This document shows, in pieces, positions 1 through 6,806 of a DNA stretch of 9,448 nucleotides. Each line of letters opens with the position of its first letter. Position 1 is the first letter of the stretch. The notes beneath the pieces were generated by a model. The model was not told the origin of the DNA. It searched no databases and was given only the letters and a program-made list of their open reading frames with translations. Made by a program: the position numbers and the translations under genes. Origin of the DNA: Bacillota bacterium (GTDB lineage: Bacteria > Bacillota > Clostridia > Clostridiales > Clostridiaceae); the NCBI GenBank assembly GCA_023424785.1, contig JAFADP010000040.1, positions 1 through 9,448 on the forward strand, in the 5' to 3' direction.

Positions 1-1125
1 TTCTTTTCTTCTTTGTATTAGCTGTACCACTATCATAAATAATAGGATTAAATAAAATATTAGTGTTGATATTCCTGAGCTTGTTGCATGTTCTAAGTAC
101 TCATTATGAGCTTTATCTACATCCTGCCCATAAGTTTGTATATGATTTTGAATATCCTCAAAATAATCTCTGTGTAGCCTAAAACCTAAAGTATCTGGTC
201 CTGTCCCTATGCATGGACTATCTTTAAATGCTTTTATTGTCATTTTTAATATATCCATTCTTGAACTTGCTGATGATGTTGATTTTACTTCTTCATCTTG
301 TGTTGTTATTTGTTCTTTTAAGTTATCTACTCTTCCTGTCACCTCTCCATTACTTGTATAATTCAAGGTAAATACTATAATGGCAAAACATACACCAACT
401 ATTATTGCCCTTATTAGGGATTTTTTTCTTTTAATGATAAAAAATAAACCAATTATAGCAACTGCTATAAAGGCTACCCATCCTCCTCTAGTCATAGAGC
501 ATATTAATGCTGCAAATAATACTAAGGAGTAAATAAAATACTTCATTTTTCCTTTTAATATATATAATGCCATAGATAAGAATAAAAATAAACATATATA
601 TGACGAAAAAAAGTTTCTATTTCCTATAGTTCCTATGGAATTTGATACTGCTATACCTCCAAGGGCCCATTTTTGTATAGGATCTATTCCAAAAAACTGT
701 AATATTCCATATATTCCAGAGATACTACCTACTATAAGAATTAAATCTAATGTTTTTTCTGTTACTTTTAAATAATTGCTTGATAAAAAAAATAGAAATG
801 CATATGAAAAGAACATTGTAAAGCCTTCTCTTCTCTCTGTTGAGCCTATAAGGGCTGTATTTCCATAAGGCGAAAATACAGCTGCTATTAGTATAGTTAT
901 TAGGAAAAATATTGCTATTATATGTTCTTTTTTAAACTTAAATTTTCCGTTTACAATTAACAATATTGCTCCAATTAAGTTAGCAACATAAATAAACACT
1001 ACTTTCCCAATTACATATCTAGGCTCATTAGAGAAATTAACTACAATTAAAGGCATTACTAAAATAGTTAGATATAATAAAATATTAATTAATAATTCAC
1101 TATAATTTGTATTTAATTTTCTCAT
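1..1125 (-). CDS. O-antigen ligase/polymerase-family membrane protein (C-terminus beyond the window)
   Basis: The frame is open from an ATG at 1125 to base 1, giving 375 residues with no stop, so the C-terminus is missing. About ten hydrophobic segments are visible (roughly residues 11-30, 38-58, 68-84, 102-116, 125-144, 168-188, 194-209, 213-230, 238-255, 353-370), with a long soluble loop at about 256-352. Wzy_C-type signatures are present: TERREGF (96-102), IGNRNFFSSY (167-176), SMTRGGW (210-216), GTGPDTLGF (307-315) and KAHNEYLEHATSSGI (338-352). This family polymerises or ligates lipid-linked glycans at the outer face of the membrane. A Gram-positive host has no LPS, so a cell-wall or capsular glycan is the likely substrate (inference); substrate and partners cannot be read here. 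Some Firmicute members carry C-terminal TPR repeats, and whether this one does lies outside the window. The start follows a G-rich site (GGGGGAAAGGGT) and lies 18 bp after the pepD stop, suggesting co-transcription. Confidence 0.85.
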   Translation of the reverse strand, partial: MRKLNTNYSELLINILLYLTILVMPLIVVNFSNEPRYVIGKVVFIYVANLIGAILLIVNGKFKFKKEHIIAIFFLITILIAAVFSPYGNTALIGSTERREGFTMFFSYAFLFFLSSNYLKVTEKTLDLILIVGSISGIYGILQFFGIDPIQKWALGGIAVSNSIGTIGNRNFFSSYICLFLFLSMALYILKGKMKYFIYSLVLFAALICSMTRGGWVAFIAVAIIGLFFIIKRKKSLIRAIIVGVCFAIIVFTLNYTSNGEVTGRVDNLKEQITTQDEEVKSTSSASSRMDILKMTIKAFKDSPCIGTGPDTLGFRLHRDYFEDIQNHIQTYGQDVDKAHNEYLEHATSSGISTLIFYLILLFMIVVQLIQRRKE

Positions 1126-1143
1126 ACCCTTTCCCCCAAAATA

Positions 1144-2595
1144 TTACTTAATATTTTTTAATACTTCTAATAAATAATTCCAAACATTTTCTGTTGATTG
1201 AATTGATAAGTTTTCTTGTGGTGTATGTGCATCTCTTATATCTGGACCAAAACTTATCATATCTAGTTCTCCTAGCTTTTCTTCAAATAATCCACATTCT
1301 ACCCCAGCATGAATAGCATAAACTACTGCTTCCTTACCTGTCATTTCTTTATATACTCTTTCGCATATATCTCTTATTTTTGATTCTTTCTTATATTGCC
1401 AAGCTGGATATCCTGCACTGCTTTCAAATTCTCCACCTAGTAATTCTGTAACCTCTTTAATTCTTGTTACAATTTCATCTACTAAAGTTGGTACAGAACT
1501 TCTTACAGCACTATCAAATTCAACACTATCTTCATTTGTCTTTACAATACCAAGATTTGTAGAACTTTCTGTTAAATCCTCAATATTTACGCTCATTGTA
1601 TTTACTCCATTTGGATATAAATATAAAAGCTTAATAACTCTTTCTGTTGTAGCCTTAGTAAATTTACTATTTATACTATCATTAACCTCATTTAAAGTTA
1701 CTTTTACGTCCTTATCTTGAGTTTCTAATTCTTTTTTGAATATACTATTCCATTTTTCAATTAAATTAACTAAAGTTTCTTTATCTTCTTTCTTTATTGC
1801 TATAATTCCATCAGCTTCTCTTGGTATAGCATTATTTTTTGAACCACCATCTACAGATATTAATGAAACTTCCATTGAATTATATATATCCATTAATACT
1901 CTTCCTAGTAGCTTATTTGAGTTTCCTCTCCACTTGTTTATTTCAGTTCCAGAGTGTCCACCTTTAAGTCCTCTTATACTTATTGTATATAATTTTTCGT
2001 TCTTAATCTCTTCTTTTTCTAGCTTAACTGAAGATTTAGTTCTTATGCCTCCAGCACAGCTTACTAACAAATATCCTTCTTCTTCTGTATCAATATTTAT
2101 AAGTATTTTACCACTTATATCTTCTTTAGATAATGCCATAGCTCCTGTCATTCCTGTTTCTTCATCTGTTGTCATAAGTATTTCAAGAGCTGGATGTTCT
2201 ATTGTATTATCTTCTAAAAGAGCCATTGCATATGCAACTGCAATTCCATCATCTGCCCCTAGTGTAGTACCATTTGCATATATTTTATCTCCCTTAACTA
2301 CAAGCTCTATTGGATCTTTTAAAAAATCATGAATAGTATCTTTATTTTTTTCACAAACCATATCTAAATGACCTTGAATTATCACTGTTGGTGCACTTTC
2401 ATATCCCTTAGATGCAGGTTTTTTTATAATAACATTTAAGGCTTTATCTTGAATTACTTCTAACCCTAAATTTTTAGCAAAACTAACTAAATAATCACTA
2501 ATTCCTTTTTCATTTCCAGATCCTCTTGGTATCTCAGAAATATTTTTAAAATGTTCAAAAACTCTGTATGACTTTAAATTTTTAAAATTTTCCAT
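1144..2595 (-). CDS. pepD: Aminoacyl-histidine dipeptidase (peptidase family M20C, PepD)
   Basis: This is a complete 483-residue cytosolic metallopeptidase, the usual length for PepD. The family hydrolyses Xaa-His dipeptides such as carnosine, and also other dipeptides, with two zinc ions. The M20 set is present: H76 and D78 in QGHLDMV, D115 in LGADDG, E145-E146 in TTDEETG, D169 in INIDTEEEG, and H457 in DAHTPQENLSI. These sit four residues before the positions I recall for E. coli PepD (H80, D119, E149/E150, D173, H461), which supports full activity. The GGHSG motif (212-216) and the region to about residue 390 form the lid/dimerisation domain, and the catalytic domain resumes with HAGVECG (429-435). 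The start has AAAGGA nine bases upstream (2605-2610). A two-codon ATG-TAA lies just before the start and is probably incidental. The gene is divergent from pyk and leads into the ligase-family gene. Confidence 0.95.
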   Translation of the reverse strand: MENFKNLKSYRVFEHFKNISEIPRGSGNEKGISDYLVSFAKNLGLEVIQDKALNVIIKKPASKGYESAPTVIIQGHLDMVCEKNKDTIHDFLKDPIELVVKGDKIYANGTTLGADDGIAVAYAMALLEDNTIEHPALEILMTTDEETGMTGAMALSKEDISGKILINIDTEEEGYLLVSCAGGIRTKSSVKLEKEEIKNEKLYTISIRGLKGGHSGTEINKWRGNSNKLLGRVLMDIYNSMEVSLISVDGGSKNNAIPREADGIIAIKKEDKETLVNLIEKWNSIFKKELETQDKDVKVTLNEVNDSINSKFTKATTERVIKLLYLYPNGVNTMSVNIEDLTESSTNLGIVKTNEDSVEFDSAVRSSVPTLVDEIVTRIKEVTELLGGEFESSAGYPAWQYKKESKIRDICERVYKEMTGKEAVVYAIHAGVECGLFEEKLGELDMISFGPDIRDAHTPQENLSIQSTENVWNYLLEVLKNIK

Positions 2596-2674
2596 TTACA
2601 TGCTTCCTTTCACTAATCAATATGTTAGAATACTATTAAGAACATATTTAGTATATCATAAGGAGGGAAATTTT
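2596..2674. promoter_or_regulatory. Divergent pepD/pyk promoter region
   Basis: Only 79 bp separate the two start codons, so both promoters must lie here or reach into the genes. For pepD (minus) there is an extended -10, TGATATACT, at 2650-2658, with no convincing -35; a start near 2643 would give a leader of about 48 bases. For pyk (plus) the signals are weaker: TTTACA at 2595-2600 resembles a -35 but has only CAATAT at the right distance, and TAGAAT at 2626-2631 is a possible -10 without a -35. The pyk ribosome binding site AAGGAGGG is at 2660-2667. No clear operator dyad is seen. Confidence 0.45.
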
Positions 2675-4096
2675 ATGAAGCAAAAAACAAAAATGATTTT
2701 TACTATTGGTCCTGCAAGTGATAATGAAGATACTATAAGAAAGTTTATTCAAATTGGTATGAGTGCTGCAAGACTGAACTTCTCCCATGGAACTCATGAA
2801 ACCCACAAAGAAAAAATTGATATGATAAAGAAAATAAGAGAAGATTTAAATTCTCCAACTGCAATTATTCTTGATATAAAGGGTCCTAAAATCAGAACTC
2901 ATAAATTTATAAATGGTGGAGTTGAACTTATTAAAGGTCAAGAATTTACTTTTATGTGTGGCGAAGAGATTTTAGGTGATAATAGTAGATGTTCTATATC
3001 TTATGATACTCTTTATCAAGATGTATCTATTGGTGGTTATATACTAGTTGATGATGGTTTATTAAAATTTAGAATAATAAACATTATTGGAAAATCAATA
3101 AAATGTTCTGTTAGTGTTGGTGGTATAATAAAAGACCATAAAGGTGTAAACGTTCCTAATGTTTCTATAAAACTTCCTTCTATTACAGAAAAGGATATAG
3201 AAGATATAAAATTCGGATGTAAAATGAAAGTTGATTTTATAGCTGCATCATTTATAAGAAAAGCAAGTGATATTTTAGATGTTAGAAATGTACTTAAAGA
3301 AAATGGTGGCGAAAACATTAAAATTATTGCTAAAATAGAAAGCCAAGAAGGCGTTGATAATATAGACTCAATATTAGAAGTAACTGATGCTGTAATGGTT
3401 GCTAGAGGAGATATGGGAGTTGAGATTCCTATACAAAAGGTTCCTATTATACAAAAAAGTATTATAAAGAAGTGTAATAAGGCAGGAAAAATAGTAATTA
3501 CTGCAACTCAAATGCTTGACTCTATGATTAGAAATTCCCTTCCTACAAGAGCAGAAGCTTCTGATATATGTAACGCAATATTTGATGGAACAGATGCTAT
3601 AATGCTTTCTGGAGAAAGTGCATCTGGTAGTTTCCCTATAGAGGCTGCACAAACCATGTCCTTAATTGCTAAGGAAACTGAAGATAACTTAGAATATGAT
3701 CATCTATTAAAACAAAATCTTACTGGAATAGAAAGTTCTTATGCTGATGCAATTAGCTATTCAGCATGTAAAACTTCTGTAATGCTTGATGCTAAAGCTA
3801 TAGTTGCTGCAACAAAAAGTGGTGCAACTGCTAGACTTTTATCTAAATATAGGCCTAAAGCGCCAATACTTGCAATTACTCCATATGATTATGTAAGAAG
3901 ACAATTAAACTTGAACTTTGGAGTTATTCCTGAAATTTGTGAAATGTTTAATACTACAGATGAAATATTAAATGAAGCAAAGAAATTTGCTATTAATTTA
4001 GATTCTGTAAACACAGGAGATAATATAATAGTTGCTGCTGGAATGCCTACAACTCAAACTGGTGGTACAAATATGTTAAAAATAGAAAAGCTATAA
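2675..4096 (+). CDS. pyk: Pyruvate kinase (short form, 473 residues)
   Basis: This enzyme converts phosphoenolpyruvate and ADP to pyruvate and ATP, the last step of glycolysis, in the cytosol. The ATG at 2675 is chosen because AAGGAGGG sits seven bases upstream; the frame is open to an ATG at 2600, but the extra 25 residues match nothing in the family. Visible landmarks are the substrate-binding ARLNFSHG (R33, N35, S37, H38), LDIKGPKIR (66-74), a B domain at about 71-168, the signature IIAKIESQEGV with catalytic K220 and metal ligand E222, VARGDMGVEIP with D246, and TATQM (276-280). The C-terminal allosteric domain (about 345-473) contains the phosphate-loop-like ATKSGATARL (379-388). The extra PEP-utiliser-like C-terminal domain of Bacillus Pyk is absent. 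The gene stands alone and is not next to pfkA, so it may be a second paralogue (inference). Small departures from the usual sequence include GESAS for GETA and KGVNVPN for KGVNLPG. Confidence 0.95.
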   Translation: MKQKTKMIFTIGPASDNEDTIRKFIQIGMSAARLNFSHGTHETHKEKIDMIKKIREDLNSPTAIILDIKGPKIRTHKFINGGVELIKGQEFTFMCGEEILGDNSRCSISYDTLYQDVSIGGYILVDDGLLKFRIINIIGKSIKCSVSVGGIIKDHKGVNVPNVSIKLPSITEKDIEDIKFGCKMKVDFIAASFIRKASDILDVRNVLKENGGENIKIIAKIESQEGVDNIDSILEVTDAVMVARGDMGVEIPIQKVPIIQKSIIKKCNKAGKIVITATQMLDSMIRNSLPTRAEASDICNAIFDGTDAIMLSGESASGSFPIEAAQTMSLIAKETEDNLEYDHLLKQNLTGIESSYADAISYSACKTSVMLDAKAIVAATKSGATARLLSKYRPKAPILAITPYDYVRRQLNLNFGVIPEICEMFNTTDEILNEAKKFAINLDSVNTGDNIIVAAGMPTTQTGGTNMLKIEKL

Positions 4097-4099
4097 TTT

Positions 4100-4138
4100 A
4101 AAGAGGATGTTTCAAAATATTGAATCATCCTCTTTTTT
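4100..4138 (+). terminator. Intrinsic terminator of pyk, between convergent genes
   Basis: The outer stem is 10 bp (AAAGAGGATG at 4100-4109 with CATCCTCTTT at 4126-4135). One T-T mismatch follows, then a 5-bp inner stem (4111-4115 with 4120-4124) and an AATA loop. The plus-strand T run is 4133-4138. It starts four bases after the pyk stop. On the minus strand only three T follow the stem, so it may act more weakly for the S1 gene that ends at 4148. Confidence 0.9.
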
Positions 4139-4147
4139 ATTATGTTA

Positions 4148-5293
4148 TTAGAATTTAAAATCTTTAAATAAATCTCCTAAACTAACGCCTTCATCACTAT
4201 CATTATATTGCATATATTCTTTATTAGTTTCTACTGCGTCTTTTATACTTAGGCTTAGTTTCTTTTCATCTTTATCTACATTTAAAATCTTAACCTTAAC
4301 TTTTTGACCAACACTTAATACATCTGAAGGCTTTGCTATATTTTCATCTGTTATTTCAGTAATATGAACTAATCCTTCTACTCCAGGTAATATCTCTACA
4401 AATGCTCCAAAATTAGTTGTTCTAACTACTTTTCCTTCAAATATTTTTCCTTCTTTTATAGAATCAGCATGAACCTTCCATGGTTCTTCATCAATATTTT
4501 TTAATATTAATGACATTCTTTCTTTCTTCTCATCTACTTCTCCTATGAATACTTCTACCTTATCTCCTACCTTAAGAACATCTTCAACCTTATGCACTCT
4601 TTCCCAGGAAATATCATTAATATGTATTAATCCTTCTATTCCGCCAATATCTACAAATGCTCCAAACTTAGCTAATCTTGTAACAACACCACTTCTCTTT
4701 TCTCCAGCTTTTACTGACTTCCAAAGAAGTTTCTTCTTTTCATTATACTCACTTTCTTCAAGAGCTCTTCTTGAGGCAACAACTTTTCTATCTTTAAAAC
4801 TTAGTTCTATTATTTTTACTTCTAGGTTCTTTCCTATTAAAGTTTTTAACTCTACTCTTTCCCTACTAGCTTGAGATGCTGGTATAAACACTCTTACGCC
4901 ACCATAACTAGCTACTAATCCACCTTTTACTTCTTCTTTAATTATAACTTTAATTGGATTTCCACTTTTATAAGCTTCCTCTATATCTTCTTTTTCTGTA
5001 ATTGCTAATGCTTTAACTCTTGAAAGAAGAACATATCCTTCACCATCATTTGGTGATAAAACATATACTTCTAATTCATCATCTACATTAATTATTTCCA
5101 TTGGATTTATATCTTCATAAGTTAATTCTTCTCTTGATATAACACCATCAAAAGCATAATTTATATTAACCATTACTTCCTTATCAGTAACCTCAATAAC
5201 TCTTCCCTTTAATATATCTCCTTTACTTATTCTTTTTACATCTGCTTGCTTAAGTACATCTTCCATTGTTATGTTATCAACTTCATTTGACAT
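4148..5293 (-). CDS. rpsA: Protein of four S1 RNA-binding domains (S1-like, YpfD-type)
   Basis: The protein has 381 residues and is built almost entirely of four S1/OB-fold domains: about 23-95, 110-178, 195-266 and 280-352. Domains 3 and 4 are the most canonical, with KFGAFVDIGGIEGLIHINDIS (209-229, quoted in part: GAFVDIGGIEGLIHI) and NFGAFVEILPGVEGLVHI (294-311). Domains 1 and 2 are more divergent. Proteins of this size in Firmicutes are annotated as ribosomal protein S1 or YpfD; they bind single-stranded RNA, but a true ribosomal role is less certain than for the six-domain S1 of E. coli. Many clostridia also have S1 domains fused to IspH, so this may not be the only S1 protein (family knowledge). 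The ATG at 5293 is preferred because GGTGA (5302-5306) lies eight bases upstream. A GTG at 5305 would add four residues, but its only AGGA is two bases away. The acidic C-terminal tail ends in DLFKDFKF. The gene converges on pyk and diverges from pspA. Confidence 0.9.
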   Translation of the reverse strand: MSNEVDNITMEDVLKQADVKRISKGDILKGRVIEVTDKEVMVNINYAFDGVISREELTYEDINPMEIINVDDELEVYVLSPNDGEGYVLLSRVKALAITEKEDIEEAYKSGNPIKVIIKEEVKGGLVASYGGVRVFIPASQASRERVELKTLIGKNLEVKIIELSFKDRKVVASRRALEESEYNEKKKLLWKSVKAGEKRSGVVTRLAKFGAFVDIGGIEGLIHINDISWERVHKVEDVLKVGDKVEVFIGEVDEKKERMSLILKNIDEEPWKVHADSIKEGKIFEGKVVRTTNFGAFVEILPGVEGLVHITEITDENIAKPSDVLSVGQKVKVKILNVDKDEKKLSLSIKDAVETNKEYMQYNDSDEGVSLGDLFKDFKF

Positions 5294-5301
5294 AAAAAAA
5301 C

Positions 5302-5306
5302 TCACC
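5302..5306 (-). promoter_or_regulatory. Ribosome binding site that decides the S1-protein start
   Basis: On the minus strand GGTGA pairs with the 3' part of the anti-Shine-Dalgarno sequence and lies eight bases before the ATG at 5293, separated by G and seven T. It overlaps the in-frame GTG at 5305, which argues that the GTG is part of the site rather than the start codon. Confidence 0.6.
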
Positions 5307-5333
5307 GTCCTAAAAAATTATTTAATTACTTTA

Positions 5334-5362
5334 ATTTTACATAAATATTTTTATTTTCACAA
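5334..5362 (-). promoter_or_regulatory. Promoter of the S1-domain gene
   Basis: On the minus strand a -35 TTGTGA (5357-5362) and a -10 TAAAAT (5334-5339) are separated by 17 bp. This predicts a start near 5327 and a leader of about 34 bases. It fits a vegetative sigma-70-type promoter. Confidence 0.65.
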
Positions 5363-5441
5363 TACTTATTATTTTCTCCAAGCTATAAGTTATAACATAT
5401 CTCTTATAAAGGTTAATATTACTATATAATAAGGTGTATTT

Positions 5442-5480
5442 AAAGCTATATATAGCTAACTGAATATAGCTTTTTATTTT
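5442..5480 (+). terminator. Orphan terminator-like hairpin upstream of pspA
   Basis: AAAGCTATAT (5442-5451) pairs with ATATAGCTTT (5464-5473) around a 12-base loop, and the sequence continues TTATTTTT. The stem is AT-rich, so termination may be weak. A perfect palindrome AGCTATATATAGCT (5444-5457) shares the left arm, so two folds compete. A TATAAT at 5425-5430 just upstream could be a -10 (no good -35), which would give a transcript of only about 45 bases. No gene ends here on the plus strand, so it may be a remnant, a short RNA end, or a protein site. Confidence 0.4.
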
Positions 5481-5515
5481 TAATTATTTTTAGCTTATAT
5501 TGCCTTATATAGCGT

Positions 5516-5544
5516 TTGTCTTATCCATACTTTTACTTTATAAT
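5516..5544 (+). promoter_or_regulatory. Promoter of pspA
   Basis: TTGTCT (5516-5521) and a consensus TATAAT (5539-5544) are 17 bp apart, predicting a start near 5551 and a 60-base leader. It is a sigma-A-type promoter; no -24/-12 sigma-54 site of the enterobacterial pspA kind is seen. Confidence 0.75.
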
Positions 5545-5612
5545 AAACTTATGTTAGCAATTATAGAATAACATACTAATTTAAATAAATTCTAATGCTT
5601 AGGAGGTATAAA

Positions 5613-6260
5613 ATGGGTATTTTTTCAAGAATGTCAAATATGATAAAAGGTAAGGTTAATTCAACTTTAGATGAATTAGAAAATCCAATTGAATTATTAG
5701 ACCAAAAGATTAGAGATATGGAAGAACAACTAAGTAAAGCAAAATTAGATTCAGCACAGGTTATAGGTAATGTTAAATTAGCAGAAAAGAAAATGAATGA
5801 AGCAAAGGAAGAATCTAATGACTTTGATGAAAAGGTTAAACTTGCTTTATCTAAAGGAAATGAGGACTTAGCTAAAAGAGCACTACAAAAGAAACTTGAT
5901 GCAGATAAAAGATACAATACATTAAAAACAAATTATGAAACATGCTTAAATCAAGCTGAAACTTTAAAGAAAAATTTAATTGCTTTACAAGATGAAATTC
6001 AAAAAACTAGAGCTTATAGAGATGAAGCTGCTGCTAGATACTCTACTGCAAAAGCATCTAAAAAAGTAAATGAAGTATTATCTGATGTTAAAACTACTTC
6101 TAATTCAATACAAATAGATGATATAGAAAGAAAAATAGCTAAAGAAGAAGCTATGGCTAATGGGCTTAGTGATATTAGAGAAGTTGATGATTTTGATAGT
6201 GAATTTGCTAAGTTAGATGAAGTTGACTTAGATTCTGAATTAGAAAAATATAAATCTTAA
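5613..6260 (+). CDS. pspA: PspA/IM30-family membrane-stress protein
   Basis: The protein has 215 residues, close to the family norm of about 220-230. PspA/IM30/Vipp1 proteins are peripheral membrane proteins on the cytoplasmic side that oligomerise and stabilise damaged membrane. The N-terminus MGIFSRMSNMIKGKVNSTL is the typical amphipathic helix, followed by the conserved NPIELLDQKIRDMEEQL (24-40) and a long charged, heptad-like helical hairpin (about 25-185). The block LALSKGNEDLAKRALQKK (77-94) is also typical. The tail after 185 is acidic (DDFDSEFAKLDEVDLDSELE). The ATG at 5613 is chosen for AGGAGG at 5601-5606, six bases upstream; an in-frame ATG at 5595 would overlap that site. No pspF, pspB or pspC is next to it; in Firmicutes such genes are often controlled by other envelope-stress regulators (family knowledge). 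The gene is transcribed alone from a strong promoter and ends at a strong terminator. Confidence 0.93.
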   Translation: MGIFSRMSNMIKGKVNSTLDELENPIELLDQKIRDMEEQLSKAKLDSAQVIGNVKLAEKKMNEAKEESNDFDEKVKLALSKGNEDLAKRALQKKLDADKRYNTLKTNYETCLNQAETLKKNLIALQDEIQKTRAYRDEAAARYSTAKASKKVNEVLSDVKTTSNSIQIDDIERKIAKEEAMANGLSDIREVDDFDSEFAKLDEVDLDSELEKYKS

Positions 6261-6298
6261 AAAAATAGTGACTGATAAAACATCAGTCACTATTTTTT
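6260..6298. terminator. Bidirectional terminator between pspA and the CBS gene
   Basis: A 17-bp perfect stem (6260-6276 with 6282-6298) encloses a 5-base loop, with an A run on the left and a T run on the right, so it can terminate on both strands. It starts at the last base of the pspA stop and overlaps the stop codon of the minus-strand CBS gene (6297-6299). Confidence 0.93.
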
Positions 6299-6710
6299 AT
6301 GCCTTTAATTTCTTTAATTCTCTATAGCAATAATTTATAATATCACTTCTTTTAATTATTCCAATAAATATTCCTTCATCATCAACTACGGGAACAAAAT
6401 TTTGATTAATAGCTAAGTTTATTAAACTTTCTATATTCTCACTTATACTTACACTTTTATGTTTTACCCTTCTTGGAATATCCTTAACCTTTACTGTTTC
6501 TGTATTCTTAAAGTCTAAGTTCATAGTATTTTTTAATTTCCATAGTAAGTCTCCTTCTGTTAATGTTCCTACATACTTACCATGTTTATCTATTAAAGGA
6601 ATAGCTGTATATCCATGATGTTCCATTTTCTCAATAACTTGTCTCATTGTTGATTCTAAACTCTCACAAACCACTTCATTTTTTGGTGTAAGAAAAAATG
6701 CTATATTCAT
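6297..6710 (-). CDS. Two-CBS-domain protein, resembles c-di-AMP receptors DarB/CbpB
   Basis: This 137-residue soluble protein is essentially a CBS pair (about 8-62 and 75-130) with no catalytic domain. CBS pairs bind adenine nucleotides between the two repeats. Each repeat ends in the expected motif: VGTLTEGDLLWKL (47-59) and IGIIKRSDIINY (116-127). Several segments recall B. subtilis DarB (YkuL, 147 residues) and Listeria CbpB, which bind c-di-AMP and interact with Rel and, for DarB, pyruvate carboxylase: HGYTAIPLID (32-41), VKDIPR (75-80), and the NQNFVPVVDDEGIFIGI stretch (102-118) followed by a basic C-terminal helix. This resemblance is from memory, so a general CBS protein remains possible. 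The start has AGGAGAGG just upstream (6714-6721). A perfect inverted repeat overlaps its likely promoter, and its terminator is shared with pspA. Confidence 0.85.
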   Translation of the reverse strand: MNIAFFLTPKNEVVCESLESTMRQVIEKMEHHGYTAIPLIDKHGKYVGTLTEGDLLWKLKNTMNLDFKNTETVKVKDIPRRVKHKSVSISENIESLINLAINQNFVPVVDDEGIFIGIIKRSDIINYCYRELKKLKA

Positions 6711-6727
6711 AATCCTCTCCTTTACTT

Positions 6728-6762
6728 AAAATAGTATTGTATACGTTATACAATACTATTTT
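6728..6762. repeat. Perfect 16-bp inverted repeat upstream of the CBS gene
   Basis: AAAATAGTATTGTATA (6728-6743) and its exact complement TATACAATACTATTTT (6747-6762) are separated by CGT. The dyad ends seven bases before the start of the CBS gene's ribosome binding site and overlaps the predicted -10 and transcription start, a position typical of a repressor operator. It could also fold in RNA, as a leader hairpin or as a weak AT-rich terminator for MutS transcripts, since the minus strand runs into TTTT. DNA operator and RNA hairpin are both open. Confidence 0.75.
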
Positions 6763-6787
6763 ATCATAAATTTTACTCTTTTGTTAA
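6758..6787 (-). promoter_or_regulatory. Probable promoter of the CBS gene
   Basis: On the minus strand TTAACA (6782-6787) and TAAAAT (6758-6763) are 18 bp apart. The -10 lies within one arm of the inverted repeat at 6728-6762, and the start would fall near 6751. With this promoter the gene would not depend on read-through from MutS. Confidence 0.5.
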
Positions 6788-6806
6788 TATTAATAAAAAT
6801 TTAATT

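Larger units (their letters stand above)
5294..5612. other. 319-bp divergent intergenic region between the S1 gene and pspA
   Basis: No credible ORF is present; the longest plus-strand ATG frames run only a few codons. It contains a minus-strand promoter for the S1 gene (5334-5362), an orphan terminator-like hairpin (5442-5473 with a T-rich tail), five copies of GCTATA/TATAGC between 5381 and 5513, and a strong plus-strand promoter for pspA (5516-5544). The pspA leader (about 5551-5612) can fold weakly, AGCA 5556-5559 with TGCT 5596-5599 and AGAAT 5565-5569 with ATTCT 5589-5593, just before the ribosome binding site. Confidence 0.7.

Noticed and set aside
1736..2332. 198-codon plus-strand ORF inside pepD
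   Set aside because: It is antisense to a gene with a full set of M20 active-site residues, is rich in Ser/Ile/Leu as expected from antisense AT-rich coding, and matches no family I know.
2600..2674. N-terminal extension of pyruvate kinase from the ATG at 2600
   Set aside because: The extra 25 residues are not part of the family, there is no ribosome binding site at 2600, and AAGGAGGG points to the ATG at 2675.
3037..3652. Two minus-strand ORFs (3037-3318 and 3374-3652) inside pyk
   Set aside because: Both are antisense shadows of conserved pyruvate kinase sequence with low-complexity translations.
4545..4874. 109-codon plus-strand ORF inside the S1-domain gene
   Set aside because: It is the antisense of S1 domains 2 and 3 and has no protein features of its own.
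5551..5571. Six-codon ORF at the predicted pspA transcription start
   Set aside because: It has no ribosome binding site and a chance ATG followed by a nearby stop is expected in this AT-rich DNA.
5576..5917. 113-codon minus-strand ORF over the start of pspA
   Set aside because: It lies antisense to pspA and across its leader, and its Ser/Phe-rich translation is a shadow of the coiled-coil coding.
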